The notes beneath the pieces were generated by a model. It was not told the DNA's origin. It saw only the letters and a program-made list of their open reading frames with translations, and ran no database searches. Shown one piece after another: positions 36,157 through 44,442 of a stretch of 64,000 bases of DNA. The translations under genes were made by a program, and so were the position numbers. Each line of letters starts with the position of its first letter. The first letter of the stretch is position 1. Origin of the DNA: VAZQ01 sp963725185 (GTDB lineage: Bacteria > Pseudomonadota > Alphaproteobacteria > Rhizobiales > Xanthobacteraceae); NCBI GenBank assembly GCA_963725185.1, contig CAVRXO010000006.1, positions 248,001 through 312,000 on the forward strand, given 5' to 3'.

Positions 36157-37317
36157 GTGTCGGCTGAAGCGGTCTTCACGAAGCCGGCATTGTTGAACCG
36201 GTCAGGGGCTGGTCGCGTGCATCCCGTTTTGGAGGCGGTCTATCACGTGCGCTGCGACGCGCGCTCGGTGGAGGATCGCGCCCGAGCCATAGCGACCGAG
36301 CAAAGCGTGGAGATGCCGGTCGCGGCCATCGACGACGAGTTCGTCCGCTCCCAGATCGTCGGCCGCGTCACGGCCATCGCACAAAAGGCCGGCGACCTGT
36401 TCGAGGTTCGCATCGCGCTGGCCGGCGAAACCGTTGGGCACGATCCCGGCCAGCTCCTCAACATGCTGTTCGGCAATACCTCCCTGCACGCCGATGTCGC
36501 CTTGCATGACGTCGAGCTTCCGCCCGAGCTGGTGGCGAGTTTCGGCGGGCCCCGCCACGGCCTGCACGCGCTGCGGCGCCGCGTCGGCGCGCCGGCGCGG
36601 GCGCTCACCTGCACGGCCCTCAAGCCGCAGGGGCTGCCCGCGGCCAAGCTCGCGGCGCTGGCGCGCCAATTTGCGCAGGGCGGCATCGATTACATCAAGG
36701 ACGACCATGGCCTCGCCGACCAGGCCTATTCGCCGTTTGCGGCCCGGGTCGAGGCGATTGCCAAAGCAGTGCGCGAGGTCGCCAAGCCGGCCGGCCAGGC
36801 CACCCGCTATGTGCCGAGCCTCTCGGGCGATCTCGATGCCATGCGGGGGCAGATCGAGGTCGCGCGCGGCGCCGGCGTCGATACCGTGATGGTGGCGCCG
36901 ATGATCGCTGGCCTCGCCAACTTTCATCGGTTGGTGCGCGAGCATCCCGACATCGCGTTCTTCGCGCATCCGACCTTGGCGGGGGCCGCGATCGCGCCGC
37001 CGCTCCTGTTCGGGAAACTGTTCCGCATGCTGGGCGCCGATGCGGTCATCTTCCCCAACCATGGCGGACGCTTCGGCTACTCGCCGGAGAGCTGCGCCCG
37101 CCTGGCGGCGGCGGCCTTGCAGGACTGGCACGGATTGCGCCCCTGCGTGCCGGTGCCGGCCGGCGGCATGACCCGTGACCGCGTCCCCGAGATGCTTGAT
37201 TTCTACGGCATCGACATCATGTTGTTGATCGGCGGCGCCCTGCTCGAGGCCGGCACCCGGCTGGTCGAGGCAACCTCCGCATTCGTGACCGAAGTGCAGA
37301 GCTATCGCCATGTCTGA
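36157..37317 (+). CDS. RuBisCO-like protein (form IV, non-carboxylating)
   Basis: 386 residues with the RuBisCO large-subunit fold. TCTALKPQGLPAAKLA aligns with the KPK loop but has Q instead of the second Lys. IDYIKDDHGLADQAY aligns with the KDDE motif: the carbamylated Lys and Asp are kept, but Glu is replaced by His. The loop FFAHPTLAGA replaces the HR motif. These changes exclude CO2 fixation. The annotated GTG start at 36157 is uncertain; GTG at 36217 (VHPVLEAVYHV) would fit the family better. A cupin gene overlaps its end by eight bases. In Rhodospirillum rubrum an RLP plus a cupin metabolise 5-methylthioribulose phosphate, a plausible role here. Confidence 0.85.
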   Translation: MSAEAVFTKPALLNRSGAGRVHPVLEAVYHVRCDARSVEDRARAIATEQSVEMPVAAIDDEFVRSQIVGRVTAIAQKAGDLFEVRIALAGETVGHDPGQLLNMLFGNTSLHADVALHDVELPPELVASFGGPRHGLHALRRRVGAPARALTCTALKPQGLPAAKLAALARQFAQGGIDYIKDDHGLADQAYSPFAARVEAIAKAVREVAKPAGQATRYVPSLSGDLDAMRGQIEVARGAGVDTVMVAPMIAGLANFHRLVREHPDIAFFAHPTLAGAAIAPPLLFGKLFRMLGADAVIFPNHGGRFGYSPESCARLAAAALQDWHGLRPCVPVPAGGMTRDRVPEMLDFYGIDIMLLIGGALLEAGTRLVEATSAFVTEVQSYRHV

Positions 37318-37849
37318 AGTTAAAGTGCCTGAAAGCAAAGTGTCTGAAAGCAAGCTGGTTGGCGGCAAGATGGCTGAAAGCAAGGCCGACCGGCCGCTCC
37401 ACCGCCGTGCGCATGACGACTACCGCTGGGACAGCGTCGACGAGCTTCCCTACAAGGAAGACGAGCGGGCGCTATTCAAGTCTATCACCCGGCAGGTGCT
37501 GTTCTCCGATCCCGATCTGCGCGGAGAGCTGCGTTATTTCGAGGTCGCCGCGGGCGGCTTCTCGACGCTCGAGCGGCACGAGCACATGCACGCCGTGCTG
37601 ATCCTGCGCGGGCGCGGCCATTGCTTGATCGGCGATCAGGTGAGATCGCTGGAAACGCGCGATCTCGTGACCGTGCCGCCGCTCACCTGGCATCAGTTCC
37701 GCGCCACCAAGGGCGAGCCGCTCGGCTTTCTGTGCATGGTCAATGCGCAGCGCGACAAGCCGCAGCTGCCGACCGCGGCGGAGCTGGCGCGCCTCACCGC
37801 CGATCCCGCCATCGCGGCATTCTTGGGTGGCGGGCCGGGCAGCCAGTAG
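37310..37849 (+). CDS. Cupin-domain protein, candidate methylthioxylulose-phosphate sulfurylase partner of the RLP
   Basis: 179 residues. The cupin motif 1 is LERHEHMHAVLILRGRGHCL and motif 2 PPLTWHQFRATKG, giving three metal-binding His. Conserved YKEDERALFKSITRQVLFSD and a Cys in GFLCMVNAQRDKPQ are present. The first 20 residues repeat the unit (V/M)xESK at DNA level (CTGAAAGCAA three times) and may be dispensable; ATG 37370 is an alternative start. It overlaps the RLP gene by eight bases, so the two are coupled. In R. rubrum a cupin next to the RLP removes methanethiol to give deoxyxylulose 5-phosphate; the assignment here rests on that context. The stop TAG is in the GTAG of the next element. 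Confidence 0.75.
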   Translation: MSEVKVPESKVSESKLVGGKMAESKADRPLHRRAHDDYRWDSVDELPYKEDERALFKSITRQVLFSDPDLRGELRYFEVAAGGFSTLERHEHMHAVLILRGRGHCLIGDQVRSLETRDLVTVPPLTWHQFRATKGEPLGFLCMVNAQRDKPQLPTAAELARLTADPAIAAFLGGGPGSQ

Positions 37850-37918
37850 CCCGCATGAAGCGTAAGCGTAATGCGGGAGCGGCGTTCCCGGATTACGCAA
37901 GAGCTCCATCCGGGCTAC
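37846..37918. repeat. REP-like element (GTAGCCCGCAT type)
   Basis: Begins GTAGCCCGCATGAAG (37846) and ends CATCCGGGCTAC (37918), 73 bases. The right half matches the copy at 41731-41826 (ATTACGCAAGAGCTCCATCC). The TAG in the left GTAG is the stop of the cupin gene. The CTA of the right CTAC is the stop of the convergent TetR gene. Confidence 0.88.
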
Positions 37919-38580
37919 GACCGCTTCCTCACGCGGCATCCGTCGAGGAACAGCCGCACCGCGGCGCGCAGCCGCCGCTCCTCCTCGGCCGGCGGCTCGC
38001 GGCCGGCCAGCAGCGCGATGCGCTGCGGCACGCCGATGATCATGATGAAGAACTGCTCGGCGCGTAGATCGGCGTCGCCGCGCTCGAGAGCGCCGCGGTC
38101 CACATAGCCTGCCAGCACCGTCTTGATCGCATCGAGACCGTGACTGCGCGAGCGATCGAGGAAGAGCTTGGCGAGTTGCGGAAAGCGGATTGCTTCGGCA
38201 ATGAACAGGCGGTGCAGGGCGAGCGCGTCGGGCCGTAGCGCGAGATCGAGGAGCCGGCGTCCGAAGGCGACGAGACCTTCATCGACATCGTCCGGCAGCG
38301 GCCCCAAGGCATGCATCTCATCGAGCATGTTTTCCCGGAAACGCGCGACCGCGCCCACGAACAGGGCCGCCTTGTCGGGATAGCGCGCATAGATGAAGCG
38401 CTTGGCGACCCCCGACCGGCGGGAGATCTCGTCGATCGAAGCCCCTTCCCAGCCCTTCTCCAAGAACAGCCGCGTGGCGCTCGCCAGGAGACTGCGATGC
38501 CGGCGCTCGGCCTCGCCCTGCGTGGGCCGGCCGCCGCGACCGCGCTTGAAGGCGCCCTGCTCCAAGGGGCCAACCGTCAT
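37915..38580 (-). CDS. TetR/AcrR-family transcriptional regulator
   Basis: 221 residues with an N-terminal HTH (LLASATRLFLEKGWEGASID, EISRRSGVAKRFIYARYPDK) and a C-terminal helical ligand domain of the TetR_C type. It is divergent from an HlyD/ABC/permease exporter, the arrangement of CecR (YbiH) with ybhGFSR in enterobacteria. It probably represses that exporter through the palindrome at 38627-38638. The stop TAG comes from the element at its 3' end. Confidence 0.88.
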   Translation of the reverse strand: MTVGPLEQGAFKRGRGGRPTQGEAERRHRSLLASATRLFLEKGWEGASIDEISRRSGVAKRFIYARYPDKAALFVGAVARFRENMLDEMHALGPLPDDVDEGLVAFGRRLLDLALRPDALALHRLFIAEAIRFPQLAKLFLDRSRSHGLDAIKTVLAGYVDRGALERGDADLRAEQFFIMIIGVPQRIALLAGREPPAEEERRLRAAVRLFLDGCRVRKRS

Positions 38581-38594
38581 CCTGAAGATTCCTC

Positions 38595-38638
38595 CTTACA
38601 GAACTAAATCATCTGATGTATAATGCAACGATATCGTT
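38595..38638 (+). promoter_or_regulatory. Exporter promoter with TetR-type palindromic operator
   Basis: CTTACA (38595-38600), an 18-base spacer and a perfect TATAAT (38619-38624) form a strong promoter. The palindrome AACGATATCGTT (38627-38638) follows directly at the expected transcription start. It is a good candidate operator for the divergent TetR gene product. The ATG at 38623 lies in the -10 box, so exporter translation must begin downstream. Confidence 0.65.
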
Positions 38639-38661
38639 TCGTTACAAAAGGGTCAAGCCAA

Positions 38662-39670
38662 GTGGGCCGGTACATTTTCATCGTGGCGATCGTCCTGGGA
38701 CTGCGTCGGCGCCGGCTGGTGGTGGACGCATGCGCGCGCCCCGGTCCGATCGAGTGGCAGGGCTATGCCGACGCCGATTTCGTCAAGGTCGGCCCGACCC
38801 AGCAGGGGCTTCTCACCGCCGTCGCGGTCGCGCGCGGCGACAAGGTCGCGGTCGGGGCGCCGCTGTTCGAGCAGGACGACACCGACGACCGCGCCGCGAT
38901 CGACCAGGCCAAGCGGCAGCTCGCGCAGGCGCAGGAGCAGCTCGCCAACCTGCAGGACGCCGGCAAGCCGACCGAGATCCAACAGGCGCAGGCCAATCTC
39001 GCCGACGCGCAGGCGGCCCGCGACAAAGCGCAAACCGACCTGCAACGATCCGAGGCGCTGCTCAAGCTCAAGAGCGGCGCCATTCGGTGCAGATCGTCGA
39101 TCAGCAGCGCGCCGACCTGCGCTCAGCCGACGCCAAGGTGCAGGCGCTCCGAGGCGGCGCTCGCGCAAATGCGCGCCCCGATGGGGCGCGAGCGGCGAGA
39201 TCAAGGCGCAGCAGGCCGACGGTGGAAGCCGCGCACGCCGCGGTCGCGATGGCGCAATGGCGGCTCGACCAGCGCCATGTCGGCATCGCCGGTCGCCGGC
39301 GTGCGTCGCCGACGTGCTGGCGCCGCCCGGGCGAGACCCTGCCGGCCGGCGCACCGGTCGTGTCGCTGCTGCCGCCCGAGAACATCTTTGTGCGCTTCTT
39401 CGTGCCCGAACCGATGCTGGCCCAGCGTCCATCGCGGCGACCCGGTCGCGCTCGTCTGCGACAACTGTCCGGCCGATCTTGCCGGCGACCATCTCCTTCA
39501 TCGCGCCGCAGGCCGAATACACGCCGCCGGTCATCTACAGCGAGGCGAGCCGCGCCAAGCTCGTCTACATGGTGGAGGCGCGCCCGCCGCCGCGATGCAG
39601 GCGCGTCCTGCTCAATCCGGGCCAGCCGATCGTCGTGCGACCGCTCGCCGAACGGATGCAGCCGCGATGA
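38662..39670 (+). CDS. HlyD/YbhG-type periplasmic adaptor protein (many frameshifts)
   Basis: GTG at 38662 (GRYIFIVAIVLG, a membrane anchor) is the first start after the promoter. The joined product has PGPIEWQGYADADFVKVGPT (first barrel-sandwich half), a long alpha-helical hairpin (AKRQLAQAQEQLANLQDAGK; LADAQAARDKAQTDLQRSEA), the second lipoyl half (PVAG...ADVLAPPGETLPAGAPVVSL) and the tail PGQPIVVRPLAERMQPR. Frame changes occur about every 100-150 bases after 39085, although the amino-acid sequence is continuous when joined. It links the inner-membrane ABC exporter to the outer membrane. The stop overlaps the ATPase start (ATGA). Confidence 0.75.
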
Positions 39671-40596
39671 CCGACTCTCGTCATCGACGTGCACGATCTG
39701 CAGCAAGAGCTTCGGCACGCGCCGGGTGGTCGACGGGCTGAGCCTGCAGGTCGCGCAAGGGCGAGATCTGCGGCTTTCTCGGCGCCAATGGCAGCGGCAA
39801 GACCACCACCATCCGCATGCTGTGCGGGCTGCTGGTCGCCGACGGCGGCAGCGGCACCTGCCTCGGCTTCGACATCATCCGCGAGGCGCCGATCGATCCG
39901 CCGCCAGGTCGGCTACATGACGCAGCGCTTCAGCTTCTACGACGACCTCACGGTGTTCGAGAATCTCGATCTCGTGGCGAGCGTCTATGAGATGCCGAAC
40001 CGCGCGCGAAGCGGTCCGCCGACATCATCGAGCGCATGGAGCTTGCCGATCGCCGCGACCAACTGGCCGGACAGCTCTCGGGCGGCTGGAAGCAGCGCCT
40101 CGCGCTCGCCGCCTGCATCCTGCATCGAGCCGCAAGCTGCTGCTGCTCGACGAGCCGACCGCCGGCGTCGACGCCAAGGCGCGCCGCGAGTTCTGGGACC
40201 TGATCCACGACATGGCCGGCGACGGCCTGACCGTGCTGGTATCGACCCACTACATGGACGAGGCCGAGCGCTGCAACCGCATCGTCTATCTCGCCAACGG
40301 CCGTATCGTGGTGCAGGGCGACGCGCCGACGACGTCGCGCGGCGTTCCGGGCTGATCACCTTCGAGGCGACCGGCGACGACGTCGACGAGGCGGCGCGGC
40401 GCTTGCGCCGCACGCCGGGCGTCGAGGCGGCCGCCGTGTTCGGACGCGCCCTGCACGTCGCCGGCACCGATCGCGCCGCGCTCGAAAGCGCCATCCGCGT
40501 CGACCGCCGGCGCCGACCTGTCCTGGCGCGAGGTCGAGCCGCGGCTGGAGGACGTCTTCATCCATCTGCTGAGCGTGCAGGGAGAGGTCGCGATGA
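39667..40596 (+). CDS. ABC exporter ATPase, YbhF-like (many frameshifts)
   Basis: The joined sequence includes KSFGTRRVVDGLSLQVAQGE, Walker A FLGANGSGKTTTIRMLCGLL, VGYMTQRFSFYDDLTVFENL, signature LSGGWKQRLALAACILH, Walker B LLLLDEPTAGVDAKARREFW and switch His STHYMDEAERC. The C-terminal regulatory domain ends EDVFIHLLS. At least seven one-base breaks are visible (for example near 39680, 39706, 39762, 39905, 40005, 40127, 40330). The true 3' end is uncertain because in the given sequence EDVFIHLLS runs straight into the permease frame. Start ATGA overlaps the adaptor stop. Confidence 0.75.
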
Positions 40597-41724
40597 CCGG
40601 CTTCTCCTTCAGGCGGCTCCTGGCGCTGCTGCGCAAGGAATGGATCCAGGTCAAGCGCGACGCCATGACGTTGCGCATCATCATCGCGCTGCCGATCATG
40701 CAGCTCTTCCTGTTCGGCTATCGCCATCAACACCAATCCGCAGCACCTGCCGACCGGCCTGCTGTCGGCTCGAACATTCGAAATACGAGCGCACGCTGGT
40801 CGCCGCGCTGCGCAACACCGGCTATTACGACATCCAGACGCTGTCGTCGGAGGCCGAGGCCGAACGCGCGCTGGCGCAGGGCGAGGTGCTGTTCGTCATC
40901 GAGATTCCCGCCGAATTTCGACCGCGCGGTCGACCGCGGCGAGACGCCCTCGATCCTGATCGATGCCGATGCCACCGATCCCTCCGCCATCGGCAATGCC
41001 ACGGCGGCGCTGGCCGCCATCTGCGACCGCGCTCGACCGCGACCTGCCGCCGGTCCTGCAGGCGCAGCCTGCCGACGCCGCCGTTCCAGTTCGTGGTTCA
41101 TGCTCGCTACAATCCCGAGCAGCTGACCGTGCTCAACATCGTGCCGGGCCTCATCTGCATCGTGCTGATGATGTCGACGCTGTTCGTGACCACGCTGTCG
41201 ATCACCCGCGAGCGCGAGCGCGGCACCATGGAGAACCTGCTCGCCATGCCGGTGCGGCCGATCGAGGTCATGCTCGCCAAGATCGTGCCCTATGTGTTCA
41301 TCGGCTACATCCAGGTGCTGCTCATCCTGGTCGTCTCGGCGCTGGTGTTCCATCTGCCGGTCCGCGGCTCGGTGCCGCTGCTGCTGCTGGCGCTCGGCCT
41401 GTTCATCGCCAGCAATCTGGCGCTCGGCATCACGTTCTCGACCGTGGCGGCAAACCAGATGCAGGCGATCCAGTTGGCCCAGTTCACGCTGATGCCGTCA
41501 TTCCTGCTGTCGGGCTTCATGTTCCCGTTCCGCGGCATGCCGATCTGGGCGCAATGGGTCGGGCGAGCTGTTTCCCGACCACGCATGCGATGCGGATCGT
41601 GCGCGGCATGCTGCTCAAGGGCAACGACCTCTCCGACATCGTGCCGGAGCTGTGGCCCATCGTCGCCTTCACGCTGGTGGTGGTCGCGATCGCGGTCTGG
41701 TTCTACCGCGAGACCTTGGATTAG
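40593..41724 (+). CDS. ABC-2 type exporter permease (YbhS/YbhR/YhhJ-like, frameshifted)
   Basis: ATG 40593 starts MTGFSFRRLLALLRKEWIQV KRD..., the standard N-terminus of this family. The large periplasmic domain (KYERTLVAALRNTGYYDIQT) is interrupted by several frame changes. From 41100 to 41550 the sequence is continuous: NPEQLTVLNIVPGLICIVLM, TRERERGTMENLLAMPVRPI, LLSGFMFPFRGMPIWAQWVG. One more break lies near 41560 before ELFPTTHAMRIVRGMLLKGN. It ends WFYRETLD. Only one permease is present, so it would act as a homodimer. Confidence 0.78.
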
Positions 41725-41730
41725 GTGCCT

Positions 41731-41826
41731 GTAGCCCGCATAAGGGCGTTTACGCCCGTCTTCGCGGGCTATGGCGTAATGCGGGACGGGCGGTCCCGGA
41801 TTACGCAAGAGCTCCATCCGGGCTAC
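41731..41826. repeat. REP-like element (GTAGCCCGCATAA type)
   Basis: Begins GTAGCCCGCATAAGGGCG (41731) and ends CATCCGGGCTAC (41826), 96 bases. It contains GCGGGCTATGGCGTAATGCG. It starts seven bases after the exporter permease stop codon. Homologous copies are at 10453-10547, 37846-37918 and, inverted, 60532-60642. Confidence 0.85.
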
Positions 41827-41909
41827 GAAACGCGAAACCTGCCCGGCGCCCATTTCATCCCGCGCCAAAACGCGCTAAGTGCAGCGCGCACGAGAATAAG
41901 GAGCAAGAC

Positions 41910-43166
41910 ATGTCGGTTGCCGATACGAGCCCGTTGGCCAAGGGGAACTACGAGCCGGTGGCCTGGAACTTCAAGCTGCTCGCCCAGCATGAGCTGCAGG
42001 GCTTCGGCGGCATGGGCGAAGGCATGTCGATCCAGATCGCGCCCGATGGCCGCCGCATCCTGTGGCTCGCGCACGAGAGCGCGCCGAAGAACTTCACCGG
42101 GGTCGACGTCTCCGATCCGCGCAAGCCGAAGGTGGTGGTGCAGACCGATCTGCCGCAGCCCCACATGCGGTCGAACTCGCTCGAGGTCACCGACAATGTG
42201 ATGGCGGTCGCCTACCAGACCCAGAAGGTGGGCCTGCAGCCGGCGGGCTTCGAGCTGTTCGACATCTCGGTGCCCGAGCAGCCGAAGTCGATCGCCTTCT
42301 TCGACTGCTCCGGCCCGCATTCGCGCGGCGTGCACCAGCTCTGGTTCTGCGACGGCGAGTACATCCATCTCTCCGCCGGCGCGCCCGACTTCACCCCCAC
42401 GCATCCCAGCGACGATCAGTTCTACCGGATCTTCGACGTGCGCAATCTCAGCAAGCCGGTCGAGGTCGGCCGCTGGTGGCTGCCCGGCACGCGGGTGGGC
42501 GACAGCACGCCGCCGCCCGAGCGTCATCCCAAGCCGCTGCTCGACCGCGGCAACCGCGCCCACAACACCAATGTCTATCCGGACCGTCCGGACCGTTGCT
42601 ATCTCGGCTATATCGATGCCGGCATGTTCATCATGGACATTTCCGACAAGTCGAAGCCGAAGCCGGTCAGCCGCTGGGACAATTCGCCGCCCAATACGGG
42701 CTTCACCCACACGGTGCTGCCGCTGTTCGATCGCAACCTCATGATCGTCACCGACGAATCCACCATCGACAATGCGGCCGACTGGCCCAAGCTGATCTGG
42801 ATCCTGGACGCGCGCGACGAGCGGCATCTCCTGCCGATCGCGACCTGCCCGCTGCCCAGCCCCGAGGGCTATGCCAATCGCGGCGGCCGCTTCGGGGCCC
42901 ACAACATCCACGAGAACACGCCGCGGCCGACCGCCTGGCACTCCGACCAGATCGTGATCGGGACGTTCTTCAACGGCGGCCTGCGCGCCTACGACATCTC
43001 CAATCCCTACCAGCCCAAGGAAGTCGGCACCTTCATCGCGCCGGCCCCGCCGATGTCGCCGGCCAAGAGCATCCAGATGAACGACGTGTTCGTGGACGAG
43101 CGCGAGATCGTCTACACGGTCGACCGCTTCTCCGGCGGCCTTTACATCCTGGAGATGGATTTTTGA
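41910..43166 (+). CDS. LVIVD-repeat (beta-propeller-like) protein
   Basis: 418 residues from ATG 41910, preceded by AAGGAGCAAGAC. Repeated strands of the type (G)xxLxIxDxSxPxxPxxV occur: FTGVDVSDPRKPKVV, FELFDISVPEQPKSI, YRIFDVRNLSKPVEV, MFIMDISDKSKPKPV, LRAYDISNPYQPKEV. This is the LVIVD repeat family, predicted to fold as a beta-propeller. There is no signal peptide, so it is cytoplasmic. Conserved His-rich sites (HMRSNSLE, HSRGVHQLW, AHNTNVYP, GAHNIHEN) suggest bound metal. The function is not known to me. Confidence 0.8.
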   Translation: MSVADTSPLAKGNYEPVAWNFKLLAQHELQGFGGMGEGMSIQIAPDGRRILWLAHESAPKNFTGVDVSDPRKPKVVVQTDLPQPHMRSNSLEVTDNVMAVAYQTQKVGLQPAGFELFDISVPEQPKSIAFFDCSGPHSRGVHQLWFCDGEYIHLSAGAPDFTPTHPSDDQFYRIFDVRNLSKPVEVGRWWLPGTRVGDSTPPPERHPKPLLDRGNRAHNTNVYPDRPDRCYLGYIDAGMFIMDISDKSKPKPVSRWDNSPPNTGFTHTVLPLFDRNLMIVTDESTIDNAADWPKLIWILDARDERHLLPIATCPLPSPEGYANRGGRFGAHNIHENTPRPTAWHSDQIVIGTFFNGGLRAYDISNPYQPKEVGTFIAPAPPMSPAKSIQMNDVFVDEREIVYTVDRFSGGLYILEMDF

Positions 43167-43184
43167 GTCGCTCCAATGCAAGGC

Positions 43185-43325
43185 GTTCCTCGCCCCGCTT
43201 GCGGGGAGAGGGCCAAGTCCACCAAGCGAAAATCAGAACTCGGCCCGGTGAGGGGGCGCTTCCGCAAGCTCAAACTCGCGGAGGCGCCCCCTCATCCCGA
43301 CCTTCTCCCCGCGAGCGGGGAGAAG
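43185..43325. repeat. Palindromic repeat element (CTCGCCCCGCTTGCGGGGAGAGGG type)
   Basis: The left hairpin has arms CCCCGC and GCGGGG around TT. A central inverted repeat has arms GAGGGGGCGCTTCCGCAAGC and GCGGAGGCGCCCCCTC. The right hairpin has arms CTCCCCGC and GCGGGGAG. It is related to the in-gene element at 3768-3810. It lies between the LVIVD gene and the CobW gene. Confidence 0.75.
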
Positions 43326-43353
43326 GAGCGCGCTGCGGCTCGCGGCCCGCTTG

Positions 43354-44406
43354 ATGCTCGACCTCTTTCCCTCGCGCGCCGCCGGGCCGTTCGGTCGGCG
43401 GCTCAAGCATGCCCGTGGCGCGCGCATTCCGGTGACGGTCGTCACCGGCTTCCTGGGCGCCGGCAAGACCACGCTGGTGCGGCGCTTCCTGGAATCCCCG
43501 CAGGGCCGCGGCACGGCGGTCGTGATCAACGAGTTCGGCGCCGTCGGCATCGACGACGCGCTCGTGCGCGCCAGCACCGACGAGGTGACGTTGCTCGGCA
43601 ACGGCTGCCTGTGCTGCACGACGCGCTCCGACCTGCAGATCGCCTTGCGCCGCCTGGTGGCCGAGCGCGAGACCGGCACGCTGCCGCCGTTCGGCCGGAT
43701 CATGATCGAAACCAGCGGGCTCGCCGATCCGGGACCGATCCTGCAGACGTTCGCGACCGATCGGGCCCTGGGCGGAGAATTCTTCGTCGAGGTGGTGGTG
43801 GCGGTCGTCGATGCGAGCTGCGGCCTGGCCACGCTTGATTGGTCGGCGGAGGCGCGCAAGCAGGTGATCCTGGCCGACCGCCTGGTGATCTCCAAGACCG
43901 ATCTCTGCGCTCCGGAAGCTCTCGCGCGGCTGATCGCGCGCCTGCGCGAGCTCAACCGCCATGCCCCGATCGATACCGCCATCGCGGGCGACCTCGATCC
44001 GCATCGACTGATCGAAGCCGGGCCGAACGGGCCGCAGCCGCATGCGGGCTTGGTCGGGGAGACCGATCACAGCGACGGCATTCTGAGCTTCGTGCTGAGC
44101 GAAACCGCGCCGCTCGCCTGGCAGCCGTTCGAACGCGCCATGGAGACCTTGATCGCGCTGCGCGGCAGCGACCTGCTGCGCGTGAAGGGCTTTCTCAATG
44201 TCGTCGGATGCAGCGGCCCGGTGCTGGTGCAGATCGTGCAGCACTTGGCACACCCGCCGCTCGAGCTCGCCTCCTGGCCGCAGGCCGACCACACGAACCG
44301 CCTGGTCTTCATCACCCGCCACATTTCGCAGGCGCAGATCCTGGCCCTCATCCACGCCGTGCGCGCGCTGGCGAACACAGAACCGCGCGACAGCCCCCGG
44401 CCATAG
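43354..44406 (+). CDS. CobW/YjiA-type GTP-binding metallochaperone
   Basis: About 350 residues. P-loop VTGFLGAGKTTLVRRFL, switch/metal motif GNGCLCCTTR (CXCC), IETSGLADPGPIL, NKxD-like site ISKTDLCAPE, and a C-terminal CobW_C domain (DGILSFVLSETAPL ... NRLVFITRHISQAQILALIH). COG0523 proteins deliver Zn, Co or other metals. The metal here cannot be named; a nickel system lies elsewhere in the window, but nothing links them. Start at ATG 43354 (a TTG just before it is also in frame). Confidence 0.87.
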   Translation: MLDLFPSRAAGPFGRRLKHARGARIPVTVVTGFLGAGKTTLVRRFLESPQGRGTAVVINEFGAVGIDDALVRASTDEVTLLGNGCLCCTTRSDLQIALRRLVAERETGTLPPFGRIMIETSGLADPGPILQTFATDRALGGEFFVEVVVAVVDASCGLATLDWSAEARKQVILADRLVISKTDLCAPEALARLIARLRELNRHAPIDTAIAGDLDPHRLIEAGPNGPQPHAGLVGETDHSDGILSFVLSETAPLAWQPFERAMETLIALRGSDLLRVKGFLNVVGCSGPVLVQIVQHLAHPPLELASWPQADHTNRLVFITRHISQAQILALIHAVRALANTEPRDSPRP

Positions 44407-44442
44407 GCCGGGCCATCGCCGTTTATTGCCAAGAATTCCGGT

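Noticed and set aside
38623..38661. ATG at 38623 as the start of the HlyD-like gene
   Set aside because: It lies inside the -10 box of the apparent promoter; the GTG at 38662 begins the typical membrane anchor.
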